This document shows positions 25,701 through 34,673 of a stretch of 64,000 nucleotides of DNA, one piece after another. Numbering within the stretch: position 1 is the first letter of the stretch; every line of letters starts with the position of its first letter. Under the pieces are notes generated by a model that did not search any database, was not told where the DNA came from, and saw nothing but the letters and a program-made list of their open reading frames with translations. Position numbers and translations under genes: made by a program. This DNA is from Thalassobellus sediminis (GTDB lineage Bacteria; Bacteroidota; Bacteroidia; Flavobacteriales; Flavobacteriaceae): positions 1-64,000 of the forward strand of contig NZ_JBISCD010000039.1 in assembly GCF_044386045.1 (NCBI RefSeq), given 5' to 3'.

Positions 25701-28619
25701 ATGCGCCATACTATATATATACTTTTTTCTTTTTTTATAACGTTTACTGTAGTTGCTCAAAAAACAGATAATCCATTAAAAACCATAGATGTAGAACTAC
25801 AACAAAAATGGGTAGATAGTGTTTATACATCAATGACTTTACAAGAAAAAGTAGGTCAATTATATATGGTTCAGGTTATGTCCGACCAAGATAATACGAC
25901 TAAAAACAAGGTTGTAAAATTAATAAATGACCATCATATAGGAGGGATAATTTATTCAAACGGAGGTCCTGTTAGGCAAGCTAAATTGAATAATGAGTTA
26001 CAGGTGCTTTCTAAAATCCCTTTGTTAATAGGAATGGATGCCGAGTGGGGGTTAAGCATGCGTTTAGATTCTACCTATGCATTTCCTTGGAATATGACAT
26101 TAGGAGCTATAAAAGACAACAAACTTATTGAAGAAACAGGTAAACATATTGGCGAGCATTGCAAGCGTTTAGGGGTTCATTTTAATTTTGCACCTGTGGT
26201 TGATATTAATACCAATCCGTTAAACCCTATTATTGGAAACCGTTCTTTTGGTGAAGATCGTGATAACGTTACTGAAAAAGCACTGGCTTTTATGAAAGGT
26301 ATGCAAGGAGCTGGTGTGTTAGCCAATGCAAAACATTTTCCAGGTCATGGCGATACCGATCAAGATTCTCATAAAACATTACCAACTATTAATTTTAATG
26401 AAAAACGTATAGATTCTATTGAGTTATACCCTTATAAGAAATTAATTAAAGAAGGACTTTCTAGTGTTATGGTAGCACACTTAAATGTGCCTAGTTTAGA
26501 ACTTCGCGATGGCTATCCTTCATCCTTATCAAAGCACATTGTAACAGATATATTAAAAGAGCAGTTAGGTTTTCAAGGTTTAATATTTACCGATGCTCTT
26601 ACCATGAAAGGAGCTGCTAATTTTAGTGAAACAGGGGATATAGATTTAGCTGCCTTTAAAGCAGGAAATGATGTCATGTTAATGTCTGAAGATGTTGGTA
26701 TTGGTGTTTCTAAAATTATAGAAGCTTATAATAAAGGCGATATCACTGAAGCACGTTTGGCTCATTCGGTTAAAAAAATACTTCAAGCAAAATATAAAGT
26801 TGGTCTAAATAATTACGAACCTATTGGTATTCATAATTTGGTTCAAGATTTAAATAGACTAAAAGATGATATGTTGTATGAAGAGCTTATTGAAAACGCT
26901 TTAACTATTTTACAAAACAAGACAGCTATATTACCAATTCGGCAGTTAGAAACAAAAAATATAGCTTATGTTAAAATGGGAGATGCTGATGGTTCTGTCT
27001 TTTTTAATGAACTAAAAAAGTACACGAAAGTACACGAAATTAAAGCCGATAACTTAGATGATTTAATGGGGCGTTTACAAACATATAATACCGTTGTTAT
27101 TGGTTTCCATAAGTCTAATGAAAGCCCATGGAAAAGTTATAAGTTTACAGATAAAGAACTTGTATGGTTATATGAAATAGCTAGAAAACATACGGTTGTT
27201 TTAGATGTTTTTGCAAAACCATATGCGTTAATGGATTTAAAATCTATTGAAAACATTGAAGGTATTATAATAAGCTATCAAAATAGTAGAATAGCTCAAG
27301 AAAAATCGGCGCAACTTATTTTTGGAGCTTTAGGTGCAAAAGGACATTTGCCGGTATCTGCTGGCGATAATTTTGTTGAAGGAGAAGGAGTTCCTTCTTT
27401 TGGAATAAAACGTTTAGGATATACTATACCTGAACGAGTAGGAGTAAATTCAGAGAAATTAAATAAAATAGATTCTATTGCTAACATGGCTGTAAATAGA
27501 AAAATGACACCAGGGATTCAAATTTTAGTTGCTAGAGAAGGTAAGGTTATTTACAATAAGAATTTTGGAAAGCATACTTATAAGGGTAAAGAAAAAGTGT
27601 CGTTTGATGATATTTATGATGTCGCATCTTTAACCAAAATACTAGCCACTTTACCACTTTTAATGGAATTAGAAGAACAAGGTGTGGTTACTTTAGATGA
27701 TAAGTTATCTAAAATATTACCAGAGTATAAAGGTTCTAATAAAGCCAACGTTACTATAAAAAAAATGTTATCGCATTATGCTAGATTAAGACCTTGGGAA
27801 CCTTTTTATTACCACACATTAGATACCATTACTAAGCGTCCTAGTAAAAAGTATTATAGAAGCGAACGAAGTGCCGAATTTAATATTGAAGTATATAAAA
27901 ATTTGTATTTACGTTCAGATTATCAGGATTCTATTCAGAAAATAATTAAAGATTCAGACTTGCTTGAAACTTTAAGATACCGTTATAGTGATTTTCCTTA
28001 TTACATTTTAAAGAAATTTATTGAGAATTATTACGACAGAACATTAGATGAGTTAGTACAAAGACATTTTTATAAATCATTGGGAGCTAATAACACCATG
28101 TATAACCCTTATAGAAGAATAAGTAATAAAAAGATTGTACCTACTGAAATTGATGATTATTACAGGCATCAAAAGGTACAAGGGTATGTACATGATATGG
28201 GAGCAGCTATGCAAAATGGCGTAGGCGGACACGCTGGTGTATTTAGTAATGCCAATGACGTAGCTAAAATTATGCAAATGTATTTGCAAAAAGGTTTTTA
28301 CGGAGGTAAACAATATTTTAATTCAGAAACCTTTGATAAATTTAATACCTGTTATTATTGTGAAAGCAATAATAGAAGAGGAATTGGTTTTGATAAACCT
28401 CAATTAAGTGATGAAGGGCCTACTTGTGGCTGTGTGTCAATGACCAGCTTTGGCCATTCTGGTTTTACAGGAACTTATGCTTGGGCAGATCCTGATGCTG
28501 AAATTGTATATGTATTTTTAGCAAATAGAACTTATCCAAATGCAGGTAAAAATCTATTGTTAAAAGAAAATATTAGAACAGAAATACAACGCTTAATTTA
28601 CGAAGCGATTGAAGAATAA
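25701..28619 (+). CDS. GH3 beta-N-acetylglucosaminidase fused to a beta-lactamase-family serine hydrolase
   Basis: The 972-residue secreted protein (signal peptide about 1-20) has a GH3 domain (about 40-375) with the NagZ-type motif KHFPGHGDTDQDSHKTLP and the nucleophile region LIFTDALTMKGAA. A linker/GH3 C-like region (about 400-580) precedes a penicillin-binding-protein/beta-lactamase domain (about 600-965). There the SxxK motif is SLTK (Ser643), a YSD triad follows, and the late motif is HSGFTG. GH3 enzymes of this type remove GlcNAc from cell-wall fragments. The second domain probably cleaves or edits a peptide or ester. The fusion suggests peptidoglycan turnover in the periplasm. bshA follows 35 bases downstream. 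Confidence 0.9.
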   Translation: MRHTIYILFSFFITFTVVAQKTDNPLKTIDVELQQKWVDSVYTSMTLQEKVGQLYMVQVMSDQDNTTKNKVVKLINDHHIGGIIYSNGGPVRQAKLNNELQVLSKIPLLIGMDAEWGLSMRLDSTYAFPWNMTLGAIKDNKLIEETGKHIGEHCKRLGVHFNFAPVVDINTNPLNPIIGNRSFGEDRDNVTEKALAFMKGMQGAGVLANAKHFPGHGDTDQDSHKTLPTINFNEKRIDSIELYPYKKLIKEGLSSVMVAHLNVPSLELRDGYPSSLSKHIVTDILKEQLGFQGLIFTDALTMKGAANFSETGDIDLAAFKAGNDVMLMSEDVGIGVSKIIEAYNKGDITEARLAHSVKKILQAKYKVGLNNYEPIGIHNLVQDLNRLKDDMLYEELIENALTILQNKTAILPIRQLETKNIAYVKMGDADGSVFFNELKKYTKVHEIKADNLDDLMGRLQTYNTVVIGFHKSNESPWKSYKFTDKELVWLYEIARKHTVVLDVFAKPYALMDLKSIENIEGIIISYQNSRIAQEKSAQLIFGALGAKGHLPVSAGDNFVEGEGVPSFGIKRLGYTIPERVGVNSEKLNKIDSIANMAVNRKMTPGIQILVAREGKVIYNKNFGKHTYKGKEKVSFDDIYDVASLTKILATLPLLMELEEQGVVTLDDKLSKILPEYKGSNKANVTIKKMLSHYARLRPWEPFYYHTLDTITKRPSKKYYRSERSAEFNIEVYKNLYLRSDYQDSIQKIIKDSDLLETLRYRYSDFPYYILKKFIENYYDRTLDELVQRHFYKSLGANNTMYNPYRRISNKKIVPTEIDDYYRHQKVQGYVHDMGAAMQNGVGGHAGVFSNANDVAKIMQMYLQKGFYGGKQYFNSETFDKFNTCYYCESNNRRGIGFDKPQLSDEGPTCGCVSMTSFGHSGFTGTYAWADPDAEIVYVFLANRTYPNAGKNLLLKENIRTEIQRLIYEAIEE

Positions 28620-28654
28620 AAAAAGTTAGTCTTGAAAATTTAGAATAAATTTTT

Positions 28655-29791
28655 ATGAAAATAGGTATTGTTTGTTATCCAACATTTGGAGGTAGTGGTG
28701 TAGTTGCTACAGAGTTAGGCTTAGAACTTTCTAAGCGCGGACACGAAGTGCATTTTATCACCTATAATCAACCTGTTCGGTTAGAGTTAATAAGTAATAA
28801 TGTGCATTATCATGAAGTAAATGTACCAGAATATCCATTGTTTCATTATCAGCCTTATGAGTTGGCTTTATCTAGTAAGTTAGTAGATATGGTTAAGCTT
28901 CATAAAATTGAAATATTACATGTGCATTATGCTATTCCACACGCTTATGCGGCGTATATGGCTAAAAAAATGCTAATAGAAGAAGATGTTTATGTACCCA
29001 TTGTTACAACCTTGCATGGTACCGATATTACGCTTGTTGGAAGTCACCCCTTTTACAAACCCGCAGTAACATTTAGTATTAATAAATCAGATGCAGTAAC
29101 TACAGTTTCTCAAAGTTTAAAAGACGATACTTTACGGTTGTTTGATATAAAAAACGATATTTCTGTAGTGCCTAATTTTATTGATTTAGATAAGTATAAT
29201 CATAATTTTACAGATTGTCAGCGTGCTATGATGGCAAATGATGATGAAAAAATAATTACACATATTAGTAATTTACGACCTGTAAAACGGGCACAAGATG
29301 TTATTTCTGTTTTTTATAATATTCAAAAAGAAATGCCTGCAAAGTTAATGTTGGTAGGCGAAGGTCCAGATCGAGAACAAATAGAGATTCGTTGTCAAGA
29401 ATTGGGTATTTTAGATAAAGTAATTTTCTTTGGAAGAAGTAATGAAATTGATAAAATTCTTTGTTTTAGTGATTTGTTTTTATTGCCTTCAGAAACTGAA
29501 AGTTTTGGTTTAGTAGCATTAGAAGCTATGGCTTCTGGTGTGCCTGTAATATCAAGTAATACTGGTGGGATTCCAGAAGTTAACATTCATGGTGTTTCTG
29601 GGTTTTTAAGTAATGTTGGAGATTTAGATGATATGACCAAAAATGCATTGCATATTTTAAGTGATTCTGAGCGTTTAAAAACATTTAAAAAGAATGCTAG
29701 AACAGAAGCTTTAAAATTCGATTTACATGCCATAGTACCACAATACGAAGCTATTTACGAAGATACTTTAGCTAAATGCCTCGTATTGTAG
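28655..29791 (+). CDS. bshA: N-acetyl-alpha-D-glucosaminyl L-malate synthase
   Basis: The 378-residue GT4-type glycosyltransferase starts MKIGIVCYPTFGGSGVVATELGLELSKRGHEVHF, which is diagnostic for BshA. It joins GlcNAc from UDP-GlcNAc to L-malate, the first step of bacillithiol synthesis. Other features are HVHYAIPHAYAAYMA, the retained donor-site motif SETESFGLVALEAMASGVPVI and EGPDREQIE. bshC is encoded 4.9 kb downstream on the same strand (34674-36278); bshB is not in the window. The GH3 gene upstream reads the same way, the carboxypeptidase-like gene downstream is convergent. Confidence 0.95.
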   Translation: MKIGIVCYPTFGGSGVVATELGLELSKRGHEVHFITYNQPVRLELISNNVHYHEVNVPEYPLFHYQPYELALSSKLVDMVKLHKIEILHVHYAIPHAYAAYMAKKMLIEEDVYVPIVTTLHGTDITLVGSHPFYKPAVTFSINKSDAVTTVSQSLKDDTLRLFDIKNDISVVPNFIDLDKYNHNFTDCQRAMMANDDEKIITHISNLRPVKRAQDVISVFYNIQKEMPAKLMLVGEGPDREQIEIRCQELGILDKVIFFGRSNEIDKILCFSDLFLLPSETESFGLVALEAMASGVPVISSNTGGIPEVNIHGVSGFLSNVGDLDDMTKNALHILSDSERLKTFKKNARTEALKFDLHAIVPQYEAIYEDTLAKCLVL

Positions 29792-29807
29792 TTTTTATCT
29801 TTATAAA

Positions 29808-31067
29808 TTAAGTACGCTTTAATTGTTTTTTAATTTTTTTAATAGCCGATTCAATTGATTTTTCTGGTTCAATAATATTGTATTCTCCCCAAAATTCGGG
29901 GTCTGAAAAACCAGAAGTTTCATCAGTTAAAATCGTAGTTGGCCTAATAATGTTTTCTCTTGTTCTGGCGAACTTAGTGTCATTAGTTTTCCAATCTGTT
30001 ATGGCCATTTCGCTATTTAAGGTGTATATACTATTAAAAAGTTTCCCTTTCCAATTTACTTTAAATGTTAGTAAAATATTACTATAGGCATAATGCCATT
30101 TTCCATTTTGTGTTCTATAGTTAACTCTGTAAGTTGCTTGAGTTGGGTAAACATCAACTTTTCTTGGCTTTTTACGAATGTACATACGGCTAGAAAGTTC
30201 TCTGTTTTCAACATTTAAACTGTAAACGGCATTTGTAAGAGCTAAGGTTTCAGAATCTATATAGAGTTTGCCATAATATAGAGGAGTAGTAACACCTAAT
30301 TTTTGTTTAAAGTTTATCACATAAACCATGTTTTTGTTTATTTGTGTAGATGTATCAAAACTAAAATCATATAAATCGATATCTTCTTTATCAAAAATAT
30401 ATTCTGGATATTTTATAATATCAGTATATAAGTTGCTAAAAGGGCCTCCTTGAAGCTTAATAGCTAGCGTATCTAGTTTTGTGTAATCTGTTTTTTTTCT
30501 AGATTTTATTAATTCAATTCCATCTCTTTTTACACTGCCATAAGGACTCTTGTGTATTTGTACAACAGCTTCAGATAAAGAAGCATTTTTTTTTCTTTTT
30601 TTTATGGTTTCTCTGTAGAAGGCTGTCATTAAAGCATTGTTATTATTGTAATTAGAGCTTTTGTTTTTTAGAGTCTCTTTTAAAAGCGCCTTGGCATCTG
30701 TATAAGTGGCAATACTAATAGGAGTTAGTTCTGTTGCAGCTTGTGTTAATTTTATTTTTTGATTACTTTTTAATGTAGAAATTAAGATTTCTTCTTTTTG
30801 ATAACCTAAACGAGAAATCGTAAGTATGGCATTATTTAGAGTGTTAGGTATTTTTAAAACAAATTCACCATCTGTATTAGAAATGGTACTGATATTTGAG
30901 TCTTTAATAACTAAATCTGTAAATATTAATGGGTCATTTGTTTTACTGTCAATTACTTTACCTTTAATTTCAGTAAATGAATCTGTAGTTTGTCCATTTA
31001 TGTTTAAAATATTACATAAAAAGAACGCGCTAAATACTGTAAGTGTTAAGAATAGCTTGTTTTTCAT
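29808..31067 (-). CDS. Carboxypeptidase-regulatory-like domain protein
   Basis: The 419-residue secreted protein (signal peptide about 1-25) has an N-terminal CarboxypepD_reg-like beta-sandwich (about 33-115: IKGKVIDSKTNDPLIFTDLVIKDSNISTISNTDGEFVLKI). That is the domain also found at the start of TonB-dependent receptors. The rest (about 125-415) is mainly beta-rich with a conserved FYRETIKKRK segment and a basic C-terminus. Such proteins are common in Flavobacteriaceae as periplasmic or outer-membrane-associated proteins of unknown role. No TonB plug or barrel is present, so it is not a receptor. Confidence 0.8.
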   Translation of the reverse strand: MKNKLFLTLTVFSAFFLCNILNINGQTTDSFTEIKGKVIDSKTNDPLIFTDLVIKDSNISTISNTDGEFVLKIPNTLNNAILTISRLGYQKEEILISTLKSNQKIKLTQAATELTPISIATYTDAKALLKETLKNKSSNYNNNNALMTAFYRETIKKRKKNASLSEAVVQIHKSPYGSVKRDGIELIKSRKKTDYTKLDTLAIKLQGGPFSNLYTDIIKYPEYIFDKEDIDLYDFSFDTSTQINKNMVYVINFKQKLGVTTPLYYGKLYIDSETLALTNAVYSLNVENRELSSRMYIRKKPRKVDVYPTQATYRVNYRTQNGKWHYAYSNILLTFKVNWKGKLFNSIYTLNSEMAITDWKTNDTKFARTRENIIRPTTILTDETSGFSDPEFWGEYNIIEPEKSIESAIKKIKKQLKRT

Positions 31068-31417
31068 GACTTATTTAGTTTTATAAAAATTAACGTTTAT
31101 TAAATTACTAAAAACCAAGCATAAAACATACTGTATTATGTTAATTTTAACTTTAATGTGTTGTTTTGTAGTGTTTTAGTTTTGGGTTTTTAGTGTGTCT
31201 ATGTAAAGGTTTGATTAATCGAGAGGTAGGTTTGTTGAGGTGTGATGTTTTAAATATGGTTTTCTAACCGTTAAATATAAATGATAATTAAAGGGGGAGT
31301 TTTATTTTAATAAAAGTTGTTAATTATACATTATATCGCAATTTTTTACCATCTGGCTATTTTTATTTAACATCGAATTTTAATGAAATATATTACGTTT
31401 TTAATAAATCAAAAAAC
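31068..31417. other. AT-rich intergenic region between divergent genes
   Basis: This 350-base stretch separates divergent genes. I see no ORF, tRNA or strong hairpin. A TACGTTTT stretch just before the TTG start at 31418 may be a weak -7 box for the + strand group. Otherwise I see nothing in it. Confidence 0.5.
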
Positions 31418-31915
31418 TTGAAGCTAACCAACCTTTTTTTTATTAGTAGTCTTTTTTCTTTTATAGTTTCTAATTCTCAAAGCCTTGTTAAACAAACACT
31501 AGCTATTCAAGGGGATTCTCATGCCGTTTATTTTAATAATAAGAGTTTTTATTTAATAGAAAGCATTGGTCAAACTAGTGTTATTAATACTTTTAACGCT
31601 AATAGTCATATAGTTAGACAGGGTTTTTTACAACCAGTATCTGCCTCGGTATTCTTTAGCGATTCAAAAGCTTCTTTAAAAGCTACTGTTTTTCCAAATC
31701 CATTTTTAAATCAGGTTCAAATTAAATTTAAAGAACCTATTATTGATGTTTTAAACCTTGCTCTTTATGATGTCATAGGTAGAGTAGTTATAAGACAAGA
31801 GTATAATCCTATACAGTCTATTCCTTTAGATTTAACAAATTTAAGTAATGGCAGTTATTTTCTTAAAATCAAGATGCGTTCTAAAGTTCTAAGCGCTAAA
31901 ATTATTAAAAGATAG
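31418..31915 (+). CDS. Small T9SS-sorted secreted protein
   Basis: The 165-residue protein has a signal peptide (about 1-21) and a type A type IX secretion sorting domain at about 80-165 (ATVFPNPFLNQVQIKF ... LYDVIGRVVIRQEY ... GSYFLKIKMRSKVLSAKIIKR). The mature passenger is only about 60 residues, with the pattern YLIESIGQTSVINTFNANSH, seen in short surface proteins encoded next to fibre-like or SprB-like partners. The start is TTG at 31418, as no ATG precedes the signal peptide. It begins a three-gene group with the genes at 31917 and 32586, spaced by 1 and 24 bases. Confidence 0.85.
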   Translation: MKLTNLFFISSLFSFIVSNSQSLVKQTLAIQGDSHAVYFNNKSFYLIESIGQTSVINTFNANSHIVRQGFLQPVSASVFFSDSKASLKATVFPNPFLNQVQIKFKEPIIDVLNLALYDVIGRVVIRQEYNPIQSIPLDLTNLSNGSYFLKIKMRSKVLSAKIIKR

Positions 31916-31916
31916 T

Positions 31917-32561
31917 ATGCAAAAACAATTATTAATTTATGTGTTTTTTTTAATTACAGGTTCAATATTTAGTCAACAACTGTATTTCGAATATGGTGTG
32001 ACTGTTTCTTCTTTCGATTATCAAAATTCACAATCAGAATCTTTAGATAACTTATTGTCAGAGTCTAATAATTATATAGGAATGGGATATCGGGATAATA
32101 TTAATGAAGCTAAAACCGTGTTTTTATCAATTGGAGCTACATATAATGGTTATGGAGCCGTAGGTAGCGATAGAACTTTAGATAATTATTTTGAATGGGA
32201 TGTATCGTACTTGGGCATTAACGCAGGGTTGGATATTAAATTATTTCAATCTCGAGATTTTTCTTTTTATTTAAAAGGAACATTAGGCGAAGAATTTTTA
32301 ATTAGAGGCAATCAAACTATAAACAATCAGATTTATAATTTGGTAGGTGAAGACGAGTTTAATAATAATCTTTTTTTTGTTAAAGGAAGTTTAGGCATGC
32401 AATATCCAATTTCTAGAAATACGGCCATTTATACCAGTTATACTTATGGTAAAACTTTATTATTTAATAGTGGTGAAAGTGAAGAAAAATTAAAATTAAA
32501 TACGCATCAATTTGGAATAGGATTTATAATTAGTCTGCCAAATTGTAATTGTGACTTTTAA
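31917..32561 (+). CDS. Outer-membrane beta-barrel-like hypothetical protein
   Basis: The 214-residue protein has a signal peptide (about 1-19) and about eight amphipathic strands alternating with Asn/Asp-rich turns, closing with a strand HQFGIGFIISLPN. This fits a small OmpA/OmpW-like barrel, but I cannot assign a family. A C-terminal NCNC motif follows the last strand. It lies directly between the T9SS-sorted protein and the fibre-like protein, so it may anchor or present one of them. Confidence 0.75.
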   Translation: MQKQLLIYVFFLITGSIFSQQLYFEYGVTVSSFDYQNSQSESLDNLLSESNNYIGMGYRDNINEAKTVFLSIGATYNGYGAVGSDRTLDNYFEWDVSYLGINAGLDIKLFQSRDFSFYLKGTLGEEFLIRGNQTINNQIYNLVGEDEFNNNLFFVKGSLGMQYPISRNTAIYTSYTYGKTLLFNSGESEEKLKLNTHQFGIGFIISLPNCNCDF

Positions 32562-32585
32562 ACTAACCAATATCGATATATTATT

Positions 32586-34598
32586 ATGAAACATATTTTA
32601 CTCAGTTTATTACTTATTCTATTTAGTTTATTTGGCTTTACTCAAACCGATGGTATTTCTTATCAAGCTGTAATTATCGATAATAATCCACAGGAAATCC
32701 CAGGAGTGGATATACCTGCTAATAATTTGCCTAATGTAGCGTTAAGTGTGCAATTTTCAATTATTGATAATTCTAATGCTGTTGAATATCAAGAATTACA
32801 TGATACGACTACAGACCCTTATGGAATGATTAATTTAATGATTGGTCAAGGTAATGCAATTATAGGTGTCTTTAATCAAATTTATTGGAGTGATGAAAAA
32901 TTTTTAAAAGTTGAAATTAACTTGAACGATGGTAATGGGTTTGTAGAGTTTAGCTATCAAGACTTAACTTATATCCCTTATGTAAAACATAGAGAAATTA
33001 TTGCTACATCTACCTTAGATGTTGATGGTGCTACTAATTTAAACGATAGTTTTACCGTTAACAATGCAAGTCCTTCTTTATTAACAGGAGATTTAAAAGT
33101 AGAAGGTATAGTTAGTTTTGATGGAGGTTTAGACGTAGGTGGTGATACGCAGTTATATGCAGACTTAACAGTTGATGGTATTACAAATTTAAATAGTGAG
33201 TTAAATGTTAATAACGGAAGAACTACTAACTTATCTGGAGATTTAAACGTACAGGGAGCTTCTGTATTTCAAGACGGAAATTTTCAAAATATTACTGTGT
33301 CGCAAAATTCAAATTTAAATACATTAACCACAAGTGGAAGAAGCAATTTAAATGGGCAGGTTGTTATTGATGTCGATTTGGATGCTAATGGAAGTGATTT
33401 AAACTCCGGAGCTCATCCATTAAGAGTAATGGGGAGTCAACAGGGAATCGTAATTGAATTAACAGGGATGTCTGGTAATAATCCAAGTAACAGTAATAAC
33501 TTTCTATCTTTTAATAATGCTAATAATGTTAGGTACGGTCGTATTGAAGGGCAAACACAAACAGAACTTACAAGTAGTTTTGAATATGTATGGTATAGTG
33601 TACAAGAAGGGTTACAATATGCTTTTCAATTAGCAATGATAGTTGTTGATTTAATTGGAGTAGATGATGCTGATGCAGCTGTTGTTGAAGGTATTGAGAT
33701 GGTTGATATTATTGCTAATTGGGCAGTGATGAATACTCATAGATTTAATAATGTTGGAGTTGCTTTTGAATCTGGCTTTGGAGATTATGCTGAATGGTTA
33801 GAAAAAAGTGATGTGAATGAGGTATTTAGTTATGGTGATATTGTTGGTGTAAGTGGAGGGAATATTTCAAAAAATGCTACTAATGCAGATCATTTTATGG
33901 TTATTTCTAAAAATCCTATTGTTTTAGGTAATATGCCAGCAAAAGAAAATTCTAAAAACTTTGAAAAAGTAGCCTTTATGGGACAAGTTCCTGTCAAGGT
34001 AAAAGGTATTGTAAATATAGGAGATTATATAATTCCATCAGGTTTTAATGACGGATTTGGAGTCGCTATAAACCCTAATGCACTCTCAATTTCCAATTAT
34101 AACAGTATTGTAGGTGTAGCATGGTCATCATCATCTAATAAAGGTGTCTCTCTTGTTAACTTGGCAGTTGGTATAAACACTAGAGATACTGCTATCATGT
34201 TAGAAAAGCAGAATAATGAAATTAACATGTTAAAAAAAGAATTGAATAGTATAGTTAGTTATTTACAAAAAAAAGATACTAGTTTTGAAGGCAAGATATT
34301 CGAAGTTAACAAAAGTAAGCCTTTCTTAAATGAAAATATTTCAGAAAAAGAGGCATCTGAAAATGTAGTGATTGCAAAATCTAATTTTGGTAAGTCATTA
34401 TCTAAGTCACATAAGAGTAAACTTAATAAAGTGATTAAAAACTTAAAAGAGAATCCAGATGTGTTAAATCAAATAATGTTAGACACAAAAGAGTATTTAA
34501 ATGCTAAAGGGGTAGATTATAAATTATTTGATCAAACTAATAAAATGTTAACAGATAAGACGTATTTTTTAAATTTTTTAAAGTCTTTATCTAACTAG
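32586..34598 (+). CDS. Secreted fibre-like protein with tail-spike-like C-terminal region
   Basis: The 670-residue protein has a signal peptide (about 1-19). Residues 20-140 form a globular N-terminal domain (GISYQAVIIDNN start). Residues about 140-260 hold degenerate repeats of roughly 17-25 residues (LDVDGATNLNDSFTVNN, LTVDGITNLNSELNVNN, LSGDLNVQGASVFQ) typical of a beta-helix or fibre stalk. From about 395, GFGDYAEWLEKSDVNEVFSYGD ... GQVPVKVKGIVNIGDYIIPS resembles the DYAE-type C-terminal domains of phage tail spikes, including the autoproteolytic G2 type. A heptad coiled coil follows (about 540-562). No T9SS tail is present. I suggest a trimeric surface fibre. Not a phage remnant, as no phage genes are nearby. 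Confidence 0.75.
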   Translation: MKHILLSLLLILFSLFGFTQTDGISYQAVIIDNNPQEIPGVDIPANNLPNVALSVQFSIIDNSNAVEYQELHDTTTDPYGMINLMIGQGNAIIGVFNQIYWSDEKFLKVEINLNDGNGFVEFSYQDLTYIPYVKHREIIATSTLDVDGATNLNDSFTVNNASPSLLTGDLKVEGIVSFDGGLDVGGDTQLYADLTVDGITNLNSELNVNNGRTTNLSGDLNVQGASVFQDGNFQNITVSQNSNLNTLTTSGRSNLNGQVVIDVDLDANGSDLNSGAHPLRVMGSQQGIVIELTGMSGNNPSNSNNFLSFNNANNVRYGRIEGQTQTELTSSFEYVWYSVQEGLQYAFQLAMIVVDLIGVDDADAAVVEGIEMVDIIANWAVMNTHRFNNVGVAFESGFGDYAEWLEKSDVNEVFSYGDIVGVSGGNISKNATNADHFMVISKNPIVLGNMPAKENSKNFEKVAFMGQVPVKVKGIVNIGDYIIPSGFNDGFGVAINPNALSISNYNSIVGVAWSSSSNKGVSLVNLAVGINTRDTAIMLEKQNNEINMLKKELNSIVSYLQKKDTSFEGKIFEVNKSKPFLNENISEKEASENVVIAKSNFGKSLSKSHKSKLNKVIKNLKENPDVLNQIMLDTKEYLNAKGVDYKLFDQTNKMLTDKTYFLNFLKSLSN

Positions 34599-34673
34599 GT
34601 TTTTATAGAATTAACGATTTTTTTAGATTTCAAAAATTAGAATAGCTGTATATTTACATTATTAATATAAAAC

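Noticed and set aside
29808..31067. TonB-dependent receptor
   Set aside because: Only the N-terminal carboxypeptidase-regulatory-like domain is present; no plug, no barrel, 419 residues.
31068..31417. Small RNA or hidden gene in the 350-base gap
   Set aside because: No open frame with coding character and no strong hairpin or terminator was found by eye.
32586..34598. Prophage tail gene
   Set aside because: It has a Sec signal peptide and a T9SS-sorted neighbour, and no phage structural, lysis or integration genes are within the window.
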